DNA of 64,000 bases from Tipula vernalis (taxonomy: Eukaryota; Arthropoda; Insecta; Diptera; Tipulidae), in the NCBI GenBank assembly GCA_958295665.1, contig OY282560.1:99363930-99427929 (forward strand), read 5' to 3'. This document shows positions 11,144 to 23,559 of this stretch, in pieces; the first letter of the stretch is position 1; every line of letters begins with the position of its first letter. The notes under the pieces are model-generated. The model was not told the origin of the DNA. It saw nothing but the letters and a program-made list of their open reading frames with translations, and made no database searches. The position numbers were made by a program, and so were the translations under genes.

Positions 11144-11922
11144 TAAAGTTTATACATCATCTCTCTTAAAGAGGTTCTCCTTCCGTTGGAATTAATAGAC
11201 CAACAAATTGGCCTTCTTCAAATCAACGAAATAAAGACGAGAACGCAGACGCATGGAGATTTCATTTCAGGTGATAAGCAGAGTAGAAATAGGCGTCTAC
11301 AAAGCGCTGATAAGATCAGTTATCACATCATTAGAATAATTCTCAGTCCAATCAAAAAAGGTGGCACATACAGAATTCAAATGAAACACGCGATCAGAAA
11401 GGATCTCGATAAAGTTGTTACAGTTCACCTTGTTAGAGACCAGCTACCCCCCCCCCCCCCCGCCACCCGGTCATCGTGTCCCGCCAAATTCCTTCATGCG
11501 ATGTAGCGCCAGCGGAAGAAGAAAAATAAGTTTTTAGCCTTGTATGTTGATAATTATTTGTTTCTACGCAGTTGTGTGATCTTGAGCCGTCCTCATCAAC
11601 TGATTTCATGAGACAGCCGTCACTGTCCACAGATCACACATTTTTAACTTTGTTATGTTGTACATAGATGTCTCACAATTTTCATCGCGGAAATTTTCGG
11701 AATAACAAAACATTCCAAATAAATTTCAATTTCCAACCCTGAAAATAAAAACAGGAATACGCCTCTTTGTTTGAGAATCATAACTACCATGACATTTAAC
11801 ATACGAAAACATGGAAATTTGTGATAGAAAAGTGTAACAAAATACAATTTTTTTTTTGAAAGAGATTAATATATTAAATTGTTTATAAATTATTTATAAT
11901 ACATAAATTAAACATAACAAAT
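11144..11922. other. Non-coding interval upstream of the RMC1 homologue
   Basis: No conserved coding sequence is seen. A 15-base run of C occupies 11447-11461, which is striking in this AT-rich setting. The portion near 11.85-11.92 kb probably holds the RMC1 promoter and 5' UTR. Confidence 0.45.
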
Positions 11923-14028
11923 ATGGATAATTCATTACATTATTTGGAATTGTGCAATAATCCAATACGTTTCGACCCAGTTAGTCAAATGACAAATGTA
12001 TTTTTTGATGACTCAAATCGACAAGTACGATTAATTTTTAATCAATTACACATATTTATTATAATATTTCAAATTTTATTTTAATACAAATATTTTTATT
12101 ATATCATTTAAGGTATTTGCTGTACGATCGGGTGGAGCAACAGGCATAACAGTAAAGGGCCCATCGGAATTTCGTTTAATCAAATTTTGTATGAAAGATA
12201 AAGGGGCAATAAGATCAATTAAATTTTCGCCTGATAATAGAATATTAGCAATACAAAGGACCGAGTTAGCCGTAGAATTTATTCATTTTATCGATAATCA
12301 ACCAAATTTAAATGATATTCTAATAACAAAAGAGAAAAGTGCGGAAATTTACGGTTTCGTTTGGGTACATTTCAAAGAGGTAGCCCTAATTTCGAATTGT
12401 GGCATTGAATTACATTCAATCTCGCTGGAAAAGAAACAGCTTAAATGTATTAAACAATTAAGTTTAACATTAAATTGGTTTGCATGGTGCCCCACGGGGA
12501 ATTTCGCTTTATTATCATCAAACAATGGAACAATATTAACACCAGTGGTGCTCAAACAGGGAACTATAACAAAATTACCAAGATTAGAATTAGAAAGTGA
12601 TAAGAGTATATTAGAATGTGATGTTACGCTTGCCCAATTGTATGATACGTCGGCAATATTGATTTTGCGACAAACGCCGAATCGTTTGGTAGAGGTTGTA
12701 ATTTACTTGTTAAATGGTCCAGGATTAGCGCCAAGAAAGGCTCATATTTTAAAATTGGGACACAGTGGTCGATTTGCGATGAATATTGTTGATGATTTAG
12801 TTGTAGTGCATCATCAGGCTTCTGCTACTTCAATGATTTTCGATATAGCAATAAGTGGTGAGGTAGATCCAGTTACTGGTGTGGTGATACATTCGCCCAT
12901 AACTTTGGGAAAATCACTTAAACCGTTCAATTTAAAGCTACCCAGTATTCCACCCGATGAAAAGACAATGCAATGTGAATTATGTATGTACATAATTATT
13001 ATATTTAAGCTATTTTTCTGAAATAATCGATTTATTTGAGTAGATTCAAAGAATTGGGTCCTCTTTCAACCAAATGTGGTGATAGACGCTAAACTAGGAT
13101 GTTTATGGTATTTAAATTTAAAAATAGATCCTTTATGCACTCTGGTAACAGATAAAGTATGTTTGGTCGAATTTTTATTAAACCGGACCAATGGAAAAGA
13201 ATACCTGTTGTCCGTCCTAAAGGGTCTAGTAAATGATCAAAATAATGTAATATATTTACCAATTTTCGAGAAAATTTTTGATAAATTAAATGAAGCGTAC
13301 AAGTAAGTATTACAAATTACAATATTTTGGAATATTTTATTTAAGAAATTCTACCAAATTTTAGATTACATCTGGATGACGAGATCAAAAATCAAATGGG
13401 AACTCTTTCTACGGCCAAAGTTTCCACTTCAAAATCAATCAGTTTACCTCGTGTTAAGATCGATCAGTATGAAATGTGTATTGAAATTTTTTTGTCCATT
13501 CCCGATTCAGATTATCTCGGTAAAATATTAATGATCTATTTGCTATCGTTGCTTAAGCATAAAATTGCAGCACAAGATGATCTCAGTAAATTGATCATAA
13601 TGAATTTAGTAACACGTCGCGATTTTGATACACTTCAACAATTGTTAAATTATTCGTTACTGGGTGAATCAAAACCATTAGCATGTTTTCTGCTTTCGCT
13701 GGGCAATGTAAATTCCTGTATCTCACAAATGGCCTTAGATATGCTTTCTAAACTAAAGGCGGATGAAATTATAATTGAGGTGTTGTTGGGACAAGGGAAA
13801 ATAATTGATGCGTTACGGTTAGGTAAACAATTGCCTGGTAATGATTTGTTATCGGCTCGAAAATATTTGGAGGCGGCACAGAAGCTGAATGATCCAATTG
13901 TATATCATAGTGTTTATCAATTTTTTCAGCAACGGAATATACGATTAAGAAATACGCCCGATTTTAGTAAAAATGAACAGTGTAACGATTATATTCAGCA
14001 TTATCAAAATTTGTTTAATAAAACATAG
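11923..14028 (+). CDS. Rmc1: Regulator of MON1-CCZ1 complex (RMC1/Mic1; Bulli in Drosophila)
   Basis: Four exons are inferred: 11923-12024, 12113-12983, 13044-13302 and 13365-14028. Introns of 60 to 88 bases have GT-AG ends and consistent phases. The product is 631 residues, near the usual family length of about 650. The family is the third subunit of the Mon1-Ccz1 guanine-nucleotide exchange factor that activates Rab7 on late endosomes and autophagosomes. The N-terminal half is beta-propeller-like, with YLELCNNPIRFDP, KGAIRSIKFSPDNRILAIQR and LNWFAWCPTGNFALLSSN. The C-terminal half (about 430-625) is an alpha-helical Mic1 domain with LLSLLKHKIAAQDDLSKLI, HKPLACFLLSLG-like text and LLSARKYLEAAQKLND. 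The start ATG gives MDNSLHYLELC, typical of the family. It converges on the tetraspanin gene. Confidence 0.92.
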
Positions 14029-14341
14029 AAATAAATGATTTAAAAGTTGTTAAAATATTGGTTGAATTGGTTTTTTGAACGAATATTACTTTTTTTATAG
14101 CTGTGCGTCAAACCTTTTATGTGCCCATATTTTTTTCTAGCAGTAGATGGCTCTAGTAATTAAAAAGAGGAATGCAAATACATCACTTGGTGGCGCCATT
14201 TATTTTTGTGAAAGATTCAAACCGTTTTAACTACACAGGAAGCTGACTCACCTAAGATCGTCATCAAAAACTTTTAATTTTAAAAATAAATTCGAATTCG
14301 TGTTTTATTCCAAATAAAAAAAAATTAACAAAAAATAATAA
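14029..14341. other. Intergenic 3' ends of RMC1 homologue and tetraspanin
   Basis: This interval lies between two convergent stop codons. It holds only AT-rich sequence with candidate polyadenylation signals (AATAAA-like at about 14285). Nothing else was recognised. Confidence 0.5.
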
Positions 14342-15248
14342 TTAAATATTCCTCGATTGTCGATGGCTAGATAATGGTGATAATTCTTGTGATGATTTAG
14401 ATTTCAATGTGACAGTTGGTAATTCTTCTTTTGGTCGCTTCTTGATTAATGTTATTGTATGTATAACGCAAAATATTCCGGTACTCTGTATAAAAAGCAA
14501 AATATTTATGATTAGTTTGATCGTTTGTATGTTTAATGCATAAGAACAGTTTACCTGTGCTACCGCCATACAAAATGCCACCAGTGTTGTTTTTAATAAT
14601 AAATCACGTGCATTGGTTGATAATATGTCTAAACATCCGCGGCTATATAAACCGGAACAGATTTGATCAGTCGGATTTTCGGGTCGTACGCAACACGAAA
14701 ATGGTAATGAAGTTGATCCACCGCGACGGTAATCGATTGAACCATGTATTCCACAACACCGTAAATCGTACTGTATTCGATTCCATGCATGAGTTTGATT
14801 TGATTTTGCATGGATTTGTAAAAATTGATGGAATGAATTTTCAACATGAAATTCGGCTGATGTCGGCAATGTTTCACGCATTGCTAAACTCCACCCGCAT
14901 ATAAATAATTGTACGCATACTAATAATATTAGCAACAGACTAAACTATAATAAACAATAAATAAAATAATAAATATTAGTTAGTTAACTGTTATTATGGT
15001 GGCACAAAATTATATAATCTTACCCATATTAATTGGCATCGATTTTTGCGACTCGTTGCGTTCCATCCGAGCCAGCAGAATATTAGTATAAAGGGACCAA
15101 TGCATAATTGTACTGTACTTGGTGCCCAAAATTTATTTTCTAATATTAATGAATAACCTAAGTGTCCCCATAACAATAAACCACCTAACACTATTTGTGC
15201 AGCTCCAGATAACTGAAATAGATAATTAAATAAAATGAATAAAAACAT
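14342..15248 (-). CDS. Tetraspanin
   Basis: Exons on the minus strand are about 15024-15248, 14555-14944 and 14342-14485. The introns are 79 and 69 bases, both phase 0 with GT-AG ends. The protein has four hydrophobic segments. TM1 and TM2 contain FNYLFQLSGAAQIVLGG and CIGPFILIFCWLGW, TM3 contains LLLILLVCVQLFICGW, and TM4 spans the third junction. The large extracellular loop has the diagnostic CCG motif (LRCCGIHG), then PFSCC and CSGLYSRGC. The family organises membrane microdomains. If translation starts at the ATG at 15248 the product is 252 residues. Alternatively, TTTCAG just before 15212 may be a splice acceptor for an unseen upstream exon, since many tetraspanins have an intron at exactly this place in TM1. 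The 69-base intron is in frame and has no stop. Confidence 0.88.
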
Positions 15249-16549
15249 TTATATGGTTTTTATGGTTTATGTATCGACTAAATGTAATAATTCAATTCAT
15301 CCAAAAATAATAAACCCAAATTAAAATTTATATACATACACACACAAGAAAATTGATTATAAATACGTGACTCAATGTTTATCGTGTGCATGCGTTTATT
15401 TTCCAAGACAAAACATTACGAATCGGGAGAAGACAATACAAAAGAAAAGTATTTATAGCTGTCTAAACAGTTACTCAAGCCGCATAAACAATACTCCCAT
15501 TCCTATTGTAAAAAACCGAAAAATCAAAAATAATTACGGTTTATATCAATTCCGACACCATAGGTGATCTAATTGTTCTTTATCAGATAATTGTTCAGGA
15601 ATATTATTTATAGGTATATGTATGTATATATCTTCTTCTTTTGTCAGTTTATTGTGACATTTTGCGTCTCCGGAAGTTTGATTTTAATCGGTTAATTTTT
15701 TTTGGGCATAATCGAATCAAATGAAATTTTTATTCAGTCTTAACGCGATCCACTGCGTCATATCTACCATATATTATGCATTATATTTACGTATATTATG
15801 TATGTAAATATATTTTTCGTTTCGCCATTATTTCGGTTTGTTTTAATTTGGGATTCAGGGTATATAATTCATTATGTATGCTGCTTGCTGCTATAAAATT
15901 ATACACATACGAAATTGTAATGTGATGATGACCTCGCAATATATTTTTGGTAGATTGATGAGATTAGTAGCTGGATTAGAATAATATGGCGAGTATTTAA
16001 TCGAAATGTACAGTAGTGTAGGATGTGAGACCCGTAGAGGATTAGTAATACATTTTATATATAAATTCTTAAGAATTTTCTATAATAAACATTCGGTTTT
16101 AAAACTAACAATCACATTAAGTATAAAATGACTAAATTGTCGAAAATTTTAATCTCTCTGATGTTTGCGTGATATTTGATTTTAAGTATTACATCTTAGA
16201 TCTAAGGTCGATGATTTTGGCAGATGGCTATATAATAATTTTAATTGAAGGTTAGTTTCAGCGCAATGGATTCGGTAGTGGTGTAAAGTTACGGGAAACA
16301 ATTATTTATTATTTATCATAACCAATTTTTACATGAAAAAATCTGGTTCCAATTAAAATTAAAATCTTGAAAGAACAAACTGGATAATTTACTAGAATAA
16401 ATGCATTTCTTGAATGATTAAAATCAAGCAAATCTTGTTAAAAGCAACCGAAAGCTCATAACGCCCAACTTTTCTCGTGAAAAATCAGTCCAATTAGCGA
16501 TTCCAGTTCATCGATAAATTGAACTTGACGGAAATAAATTTTTCTCAAC
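15249..16549. other. AT-rich non-coding interval
   Basis: No conserved coding sequence is recognised on either strand. It may contain a first exon and promoter of the tetraspanin gene on the minus strand, but I could not find a convincing one. Confidence 0.4.
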
Positions 16550-16555
16550 TTTTTG

Positions 16556-16933
16556 TCAATTTTTTTCCCCTCCATACCACCATAAATTATGTAAACTCAA
16601 GCAAGGCCTTAGTTTATTGTTAAACAACATATTAAAGTTAAAATCACTACAACAAATAATGTTTTCGTACTGTGACAAATATTCAGAAAAAATTATTTGG
16701 AAATTATTTAAGTCCTCAGTACAAGCAGGGGGCGAGTTATAAATAACCAAAATAAGAATTTGGCCAAATCGCCCCACAAGTACAGATGCCAAAACTTCAA
16801 CCTTACCAAAGGTACCAGAGAATAATTTGCTGATCGCCAAAGTAGACCGAAAATAGATGCCAACCCTACTCCATCGCGTGTTATTAACACGATAAAAACT
16901 TGTTTGTAATTTTACTGTTAAGAAGAGTTTCAC
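16556..16933 (-). pseudogene. APE-type endonuclease fragment of a non-LTR retrotransposon
   Basis: The translation includes RVGIYFRSTLAISKL, LILVIYNSPPACTEDLNNF and NIICCSDFNFN. These correspond to the middle of an exonuclease-endonuclease-phosphatase domain: the GG(V)AIYxR strand, the Y(R)PP segment and the GDFN metal-binding motif. In the last of these G is replaced by S (SDFN). The fragment ends after about 125 residues. Confidence 0.75.
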
Positions 16934-17033
16934 TTAAAGCGAGAAAATCAAATTCGTATGACCAAACAATTTACATTTACCGGCAGATTATCACTTGGAA
17001 TAATTTTACTACAATACAAGTTGATATTAGAAT

Positions 17034-17697
17034 TTAATGTGTTGTACTGTTGGCTGCAGCGGTTGTCCAAAACTTTATTCGTGGAGGCAATCTTGTCCGA
17101 AAATTTTGATTATTAAATTCCGGAATGTGTACCCCGGTCGGCCAAGTGTTTGGATCAAGAGCCTTAACCCGTAAATCTGCTTTTATGCACAATTTGTAGC
17201 AAACAATCTTCAAAGATTCAATATCGCGACTTTTGGGGACAAGTTTAAATAATTTGCAGTCATCAATCTCTAAGCATGTTTTAGCCATGACTGAAATATC
17301 ATTTTTCGTAGTATCAGGATTGAATTTAGAAAGGTGTAACCATAACGTCGGTGTAACTGTCATTAACCCCAAAATTCTTATTAAAATATTTAGTACAAAA
17401 AATTGGTTTGGTACTCTGATGTTGACGAAGCTTTTTATTGACCTCTCGCAAAACAGCGTTGCAATTCAGTGAGGATGATGCCACCTCAGCATAGGTTCTC
17501 GTAGAGGATGAAGAATTTTGCATTACTGAAGGAAGTTTCATTTTACTGGATTCGGTATAATTATCTGTGGTATTGTTCTCTACAATAACAGAATTTATAC
17601 TGCTAATTTCAACAACCATATTTGTAATTGCTGTCTGAAGTTCAACGGCAGCAAACTGAGTAGGCGTCCCCGTTGCACAAGTAAATAGAGCCGGCAT
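17034..17697 (-). pseudogene. ORF1 relic of the same non-LTR element
   Basis: Two overlapping frames (17326-17697 and 17034-17372) imply a frameshift near 17.35 kb. The C-terminal part includes LWLHLSKFNPDTTKNDIS, CKLFKLVPK and WPTGVHIPEFN. This resembles the RRM-like or esterase-free ORF1 C-terminus of CR1/L2 elements, where W-L-H-(V)-S-(R)-(L), C-x-K-L and WP-G-(V) are typical. The N-terminal part is low-complexity S/T/N. Confidence 0.65.
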
Positions 17698-18060
17698 GTG
17701 AAAAATGAACTTAAAATAAGGGATATAGAAACACTAATAATTCATTTATTTTCATAGAGTTTGTTTGACAAAATGCGATTTCGATTGACGATAAAACATG
17801 AATAGAAAGATAAACCCAGTTAAATCATTTTTTCTGAAATCATGTGCTCATGTCGAATAATCATCTTTGTCAGATCATGATCTTTCGGCAAAATCAATTG
17901 ATGGTTTTTGATCGTAATCCAAAATGCTGTTCTCCAGCCTTCGTCCTACTCTAAGCATTCCTTCTCCATCAACAAATGCCGAAAGACTAAGCAATTTACT
18001 ATTTTCCGGCAACGTTTTATTGTTTAACAATATTCTAATCTCACCTCTAAAATTACCCTT

Positions 18061-19111
18061 CTAAACCGTCCGAATGACTGACAATAACGTGGCCTCCAAC
18101 TCACAAGCCTCCAAGCCACCATTGCAAATAGTCTTCTTTAAGCGAAAACAGTAAGCTACAACGCGCTTGAGTCTCACCAACGAACTAAAATTTTCAATGT
18201 TAAAAATATCTATGACTCTTACAGAAACAAAAGATGACTGTTCATTTTTCAATTCAGGCAACTCCTGGTTGTTTGCAATATTTATTTTACTACCTGGCCA
18301 CTTTGACTCATCATCCTTTAAAAACAAGGGGCCGTGCCACCAAACATCCAAAAGACCAATCTCGTGAGGTAAAACTCCTCTAGACACCAAGTCTGCAGGA
18401 TTTGATTTCCCAGCGGTGTGTCTGAATCTCATATGTTTACTACCATCCAAAATCTTGCTAACCCTATTGGCCACATATATTTTCAAATTGTGGGGTGGAA
18501 TCTTTAACCAGGACAAGGCAATAGTCCAATCAGACCACAAAACAATCTTTCCAACATTTATCTTGAGATTCGCCACTACATTCTGAACTAAATTGACAAG
18601 GAGCAATATTGCAGTCAATTCTAACCTTGGCAAAGAGATCACTTTTAAAGGAGCTACTCTAGACTTACTAGAAAGGAGATTCATAACCTCACTACCATCA
18701 CTATTTTTGCAACGAAGATATACACAGGCGCCATATGCTTTTTGCGACGCATCACTAAAACCGTGTACTTCTATATCACTAACATTTTCTGGAATGATAC
18801 ATCGGTTCAATCTCAAATTATTCAAATATTCCAAACTATCTCTGAAATTAATCCAATCTGCCTTTAAGTTCTCGAGTATGTTAGCATCCTAATCTAGTTT
18901 TTCCATCCATAATCTCTGAATAAGAATTTTTCGCACTTAAAATTACTGGCCCCAATAGTCCTAATGGATCAAACAATCTACTAATATCAGACAATACCGA
19001 TCTTTTTGTAATTCTGTTACTGTAACGGCTGAACCAAAAATGTAAATTCATCAGATAAGGGGGACCAGCGTAAGCCCAAAGTTTTAATTGTATCGTTGAC
19101 ATCCAATTCAT
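18061..19111 (-). pseudogene. BEL/Pao reverse transcriptase C-terminus and RNase H-like (Pao A17) region
   Basis: Two frames (18881-19111 and 18061-18834) carry TKRSVLSDISRLFDPLGLL, HGFSDASQKAYGACVYL, VISLPRLELTAILLL, VLWSDWTIALSWL and FRHTAGKSNPADLVSRG. This order is diagnostic of the Pao retrotransposon peptidase/RNase H block. A frameshift lies near 18.85 kb. Confidence 0.88.
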
Positions 19112-19337
19112 TGGGATCTCCTCAATTTTCCATTGGAATATGATTTAATAATTCCTTAGAATTTGAATACCACTTTCTTAATCTCATCCCTGCTGACGAA
19201 AACATTTTAATTAATTCGTCATACATTGAAATACCTTCCTCTAATGTTTGCCAACCCGAAAGTAAATCGTCTACATAAAAATCCGTCCTTGAAATATTTG
19301 ACGCTATTGGGCAATTTACTGATTCATCTACAGCTAA

Positions 19338-20036
19338 CTATTGGATAACACGAGTTGATAAGTAAGGCGCAGATGCCGTTCCATAAGTTACGGTCTGCAA
19401 CTCGTAAATCCTCAATTCATCACTGGAGTTCTCTCGCCAATAAATCCTATGAAACCTTGTATGAGATTGATCCAACTTCACCATCCTGTACATTTTTTCG
19501 ATATCACTTGAGAAAGCAATGGCATGCTTCCTGAATCTCAACACAATTGAAAATAAATCCTCCTGAACTACAGCACCTACCATTAACAAATCGTTCAACG
19601 AGTACTGAGACGACGACTTCGCCGGAGCATCAAAAACAACTCGACACTTAGTTGTGGAACTACCAGGACGTAATACAGCCAAATGAGGTATAAAATAACC
19701 CGGACCATCATCCACTTCAGTACAAAGCCTCATATGTCCCATTGACTCATATTCTCTCATGAACTCGATATACTGCATTTTCAATTCCAAATTTTTATTT
19801 AATCTTCTTTCCAAAACAATGAATCTATGAAAAGCCATATTAGAAGAACTACCGAACAAGCTACTATCCATTTTAAAAGGTAGTTGGCTCTTGTGAGTGT
19901 CACCAAAATGCTGCTCATATGCTAATTCCTCAGCTGTACGAATTTTATTCTTATCATTACAGCAGGACTCCATATCCCAAAACTTTTCTAACAAACTATC
20001 CAACCCAGTATCCGTTGTTTTCGATTCTGATGACAA
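19338..20036 (-). pseudogene. BEL/Pao reverse transcriptase, N-terminal and palm part
   Basis: The frame includes LDSLLEKFWDMES, EELAYEQHFGDTH, GPGYFIPHLAVLRPGSSTTK, RVVFDAPAKSSSQYSLNDLL and AIAFSSDIEKMYRMVKLDQ, then TVTYGTASAPYLSTRV. These are standard BEL/Pao RT motifs. The region carrying the catalytic aspartate pair should lie in the following broken segment (19111-19338). Confidence 0.88.
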
Positions 20037-20131
20037 AAAGAAATTCTGGTTGTCTCAACTACTTTCCAACTTTCCACCAATTACCCAACCAAAGCTTATA
20101 TTACGAAACTCTGGGAGCTCCTTTGACAATT

Positions 20132-20940
20132 CTAAACGACCGCATCTTTCAAAATTTCCCAAACTACTTCACTTCCTAATAATATATCTACAGGTCCAGG
20201 TATATTGAAATCTGGGTCGTCTAATACTAAATTAGATGGAACGAACCATCTGGAAATATTGATATATTGATAGGGCAATCCATTGCTGATCTCAGATGCT
20301 ACCAGGAATCTCAAATTCTTACTATAATTTTCAACGCCAGAATGAATTGATGCTTCTACTCTATTAAGTCCATAGATATAAAATTGTTATGAGAGGCTGA
20401 ATCCAAGAGAGCTCTACATTGAATATACTTCTGATTAGAATCTTTCATCAAAATCATAGCAGTGGTTAAAACGACCTGTTTGTGCACAATTTCTTTGCAC
20501 AAATATGTAGAACTATTTTGAGCAGAATCAGCCTTTGTACTATCGACATCTCTATTATTATCCGTACTACTACTAGGGTGTTTTCTATTTGTTTCGTTTG
20601 ACGTTTTATGATTTCGACGATTCATTCTCATATGAAGTAATGTGTGATGTTTATAACCACAAATTTCACATTTTTTTGCTTGACAAGTTCTAACTAAATG
20701 ACTGTCGCTCAAACAATTCAAACATCTACCTAAATTCATAAACTGAACACAATTTTCTAAAGAATGACTGCCACTACACATCGAACAAACCATTTTTGTA
20801 TTTACTTCATTTGGCCTTGAAACCGACACGAAAGTTTTAGAAGATTTAGACATTTGTCCTTGACCCTCCATATTTTGTTTAGGTCTATTGGAACGACGAT
20901 TATTTTCCACTACATTCAAAGCCCTACAACGGGATTGCAA
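20132..20940 (-). pseudogene. BEL/Pao zinc-knuckle and retropepsin region
   Basis: Frames 20356-20940 and 20132-20314 carry cysteine-rich text (VCSMCSGSHSLENC, RCLNCLSDSHLVRTC, KCEICGYKHHTLLH). A retropepsin-like segment follows, with the active site as LLDSASHNNFIS and then PVDILLGSEVVWEIL. In the active-site motif D-S-A replaces the more usual D-S/T-G. A stop or frameshift near 20.35 kb separates the two frames. Confidence 0.85.
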
Positions 20941-21692
20941 AAATTCAGAAAGTTCCTTCCAAGTAGGGAGCTTTTTTTATCAAGTTGGGATTCCCAGGCC
21001 TTTCGAACATCATCATCTAGCCTATAAGTAACAATATGAACTATCATCATATCCCACTGATCAACATTCTGCTTTAGTTTTTGTAATGAACGCAAATTGA
21101 GCTCAGTGCGATCAATCAGATTTTGCATATCTGTACCAGATGATTTATTAACATACTGTAATTTAAATAATTCACTAATGTGTTTCTCTACCAAAGCATG
21201 GGTATCATCGAATCTATCTACCAAAGCCTTCCAGGCGATATCAAAGCCATCATCAGAAAAATCGATTTTATCAATAATCTCTTTGGCCTTTCCAATAACA
21301 AACATATCTAAATACCACATTTTTTGTATCTTTGAATTTATTTGATGATTATCTATAATGATTTTCTCAAAAGAATCACGAAATCTTAACCAGTCATCTA
21401 ATTTTCCATCAAATACGGGTATTCTAATCTCTGGCAATTTTGCCTTAGAAAAAAGACCACCTGCACTGTCACCATTCCCTGAAGCCGCATCATCACCCAA
21501 ACCTAATTTATCACTTATATTAGTCACTATTTTATTAATACTTAAAATCACTTCAAATTTACCCTTTACATCATAAAATTCACGCTCGAATGATTCGAAA
21601 TCCGTATTAAATTCCTCCTCATTTTTTTCGAACTCGGGATCGTCAACCGATGAACAAAGCCCAGAATAAATTTCAGAATATTCATTTAACAA
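20916..21692 (-). pseudogene. BEL/Pao gag (DUF1759-type)
   Basis: The 258-residue frame contains KLPEIRIPVFDGKLDDWLRF, ALVDRFDDTHALVEKHI and WESQLDKKSSL, all hallmarks of the DUF1759 gag region of BEL/Pao elements. An upstream stop removes the original N-terminus. The frame overlaps the knuckle frame at 20916-20940, implying a frameshift. Confidence 0.87.
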
Positions 21693-22151
21693 AAGCTTTC
21701 AATTTTCATATCTAGCACTAACTTTGCTTAAACCTATTTCATCAGGATTTTTTATATATAAACTTTAATTACAACGTGAGTTTCCTCTTAACGGTTGCTC
21801 TTTTAACTTTCCATGATTCAATTGTTGCCATTTTTTGCCAAATTATATTATTACACACAAAAGCTCAATATCTATATATCTCAAAACTAAATACCTTTAC
21901 TTTTGTTGCCAAAAAATATTGAAATTGATGAATCAAACGACAAAATGATCAAGCATCCAAAATGCCTATTTTAAATTCCAACTATTTCCATTGCAGTGGA
22001 CCAAATATGGACGTCTTCTTTTATAGATGAAACTTTTCTTCTCCAAACTAAATCAAACAAATTCCACCAGATTGCTACTATAAATATCTGGCTCGTTCGA
22101 GCTGGACCATGAATTGTCTTCGACTTTGACTATGTTATGGATTGTATTTCC
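21693..22151. other. Non-coding interval between BEL and hAT-type elements
   Basis: No coding sequence is seen. By position it may hold the untranslated leader or 5' LTR of the BEL element, but no matching second copy was found. Confidence 0.4.
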
Positions 22152-22160
22152 CAGGGCTGT

Positions 22161-22256
22161 GGAGCCGGAGCCGGAGTCGGAGCCACGGAGTTTATGTTTA
22201 TTTTCGTATTTTTAAAGGAGCCGGAGTCGGAGCCGGAGCCGTGTGGAATTGACCGA
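22161..22256 (+). repeat. GGAGYC hexamer array, left end of hAT-type element
   Basis: Degenerate six-base units GGAGCC and GGAGTC (as GGAGCCGGAGTCGGAGC) occur in two clusters separated by an AT-rich stretch. They are GC-rich in an AT-rich region and probably serve as subterminal transposase-binding repeats. Confidence 0.8.
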
Positions 22257-23559
22257 CTCTGGCTCCAGATTTTTGTTTGTTATTATTCCTATTTTCCTAT
22301 GTATCTCAAATATTTTTATATGAATTACCGCAGTTCAATTTGGCATTCCAAATCGTATTAGCCGAAATTGCGGTAAATTTAAAACATTTTGGTCCAGATT
22401 TTTGTGAAATCTCTAATTTTTTGAAATTTTGTATTAAGCACGCAAATCGAAATAAATATTGTGTCATCACATTTCACGGAAAATTATTGATGTTAAACCA
22501 AACAAAAAATTGGAAAAATATCAAGAAGAATTAATATGGACTTTGATGAAACTTTAACAAGCTAGGATGCTTTATTGTTAACTTTGCAGTTGGGCAAACT
22601 TAAATTACTTATGTACTTTAATTACTTCGTGTCAAAAAAAATTGCAAAATAGCCAACGCTTATTCAAAATCTCTCAACGTGATCTTACAGCTACTCTTTT
22701 AGAGCTGAAGCCATACCCGATTTTTTTTTTTTTTTTATGCAGAACTCAACTCAAATATGGAAGATTGTAATTTGAGCCAGAAATCGATGACATTTTCCGT
22801 TCGTTGGCAAAAAAATTGTATGTTTATGAAGCAATTGGAAGAATCGCAAATAACCTTTAGTTTATTTCTATGTTTTATTTTAAAAAACAAGGTAACTGAA
22901 AATGTCACAGTAGCTTTTAGGAAAATATTCAAAATCTGAAACTTATTTTTGAAAATTTAGAAAATTGTCGAGTTATTTTCATCCATAACTCAAAATCGAT
23001 GAAAAAAACACAGATTTGTTTGAAAAGCACAAATGGTTTGGAAATCAATTTGAACAAAAAAAAAAATTAAAAGTTACTGTCATTAAGTAAAACCCTCTTA
23101 CGTTTTTTCAAACAGTATCCACGTCACCGTTACAGATTCTATGTATTTTGAGTAACAGCTCAACAGATAATCCTACGGATGATCCCAGCCCCCTCTTTTA
23201 ACAGATGATTTTCTCCAGCAACCACCGACATGCTACCTCCTCTCCCTAAAACGGAAACTATGCGTTCTTGTAGAAGTTCCACAGTTTAGAGATGACCTAT
23301 TGTTACTCATTCCACCTGTTAAGAAAAAGGGGAACTACTTCGTACGAAATTGAAATGCATCGTCAGATTATTGACTTTATAGAAAGATATCTTTGGAATA
23401 AAATTGTGGCTAGTCTTAAATGCACCGTATAGCAGCTTTCCCCGATAAATAATCCAATATTGATATTGAACAGAAAAGGCAATATGGTGCCCCTGCGGTG
23501 ACTTTTGCAAATTAGCACCAGTTACTGTCAGCTTGCCAAACTAAATATATATTTGGTGT

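Larger units (their letters stand above)
16550..17700 (-). mobile_element. CR1/L2-like non-LTR retrotransposon, 5' part only
   Basis: On the minus strand an ORF1-type region (17697 to 17034) is followed by the start of an endonuclease ORF2 (about 16933 to 16556). No reverse transcriptase follows, so the copy is truncated or has lost its 3' half. Reading frames are broken. The arrangement (ORF1 then APE-type endonuclease) is standard for the CR1/L2/Jockey group. It abuts the 3' side of the BEL element. Confidence 0.75.
17830..21692 (-). mobile_element. BEL/Pao LTR retrotransposon, broken and 3'-truncated
   Basis: Gag, zinc-knuckle/protease, reverse transcriptase, RNase H-like and pre-integrase segments follow in BEL/Pao order on the minus strand. 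Multiple frameshifts break them. The last recognisable part (about 18060 to 17830) matches the conserved FVDGEGMLRVGRRLENS and LPKDH segment before the integrase. No integrase core follows, and I recognised no LTRs. Confidence 0.88.

Noticed and set aside
11433..11630. Minus-strand frame starting near the 15-base C run
   Set aside because: The product is glycine-rich only because of the C run and has no homology-like motif.
14536..14904. 122-codon plus-strand frame opposite the tetraspanin
   Set aside because: It is antisense to the conserved tetraspanin exons, has no known motif, and is explained as a shadow frame.
16550..21692. Treating the CR1-like relic and the BEL element as one element
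   Set aside because: The endonuclease and ORF1 types are specific to non-LTR elements, while the rest is Pao-type. They only abut.
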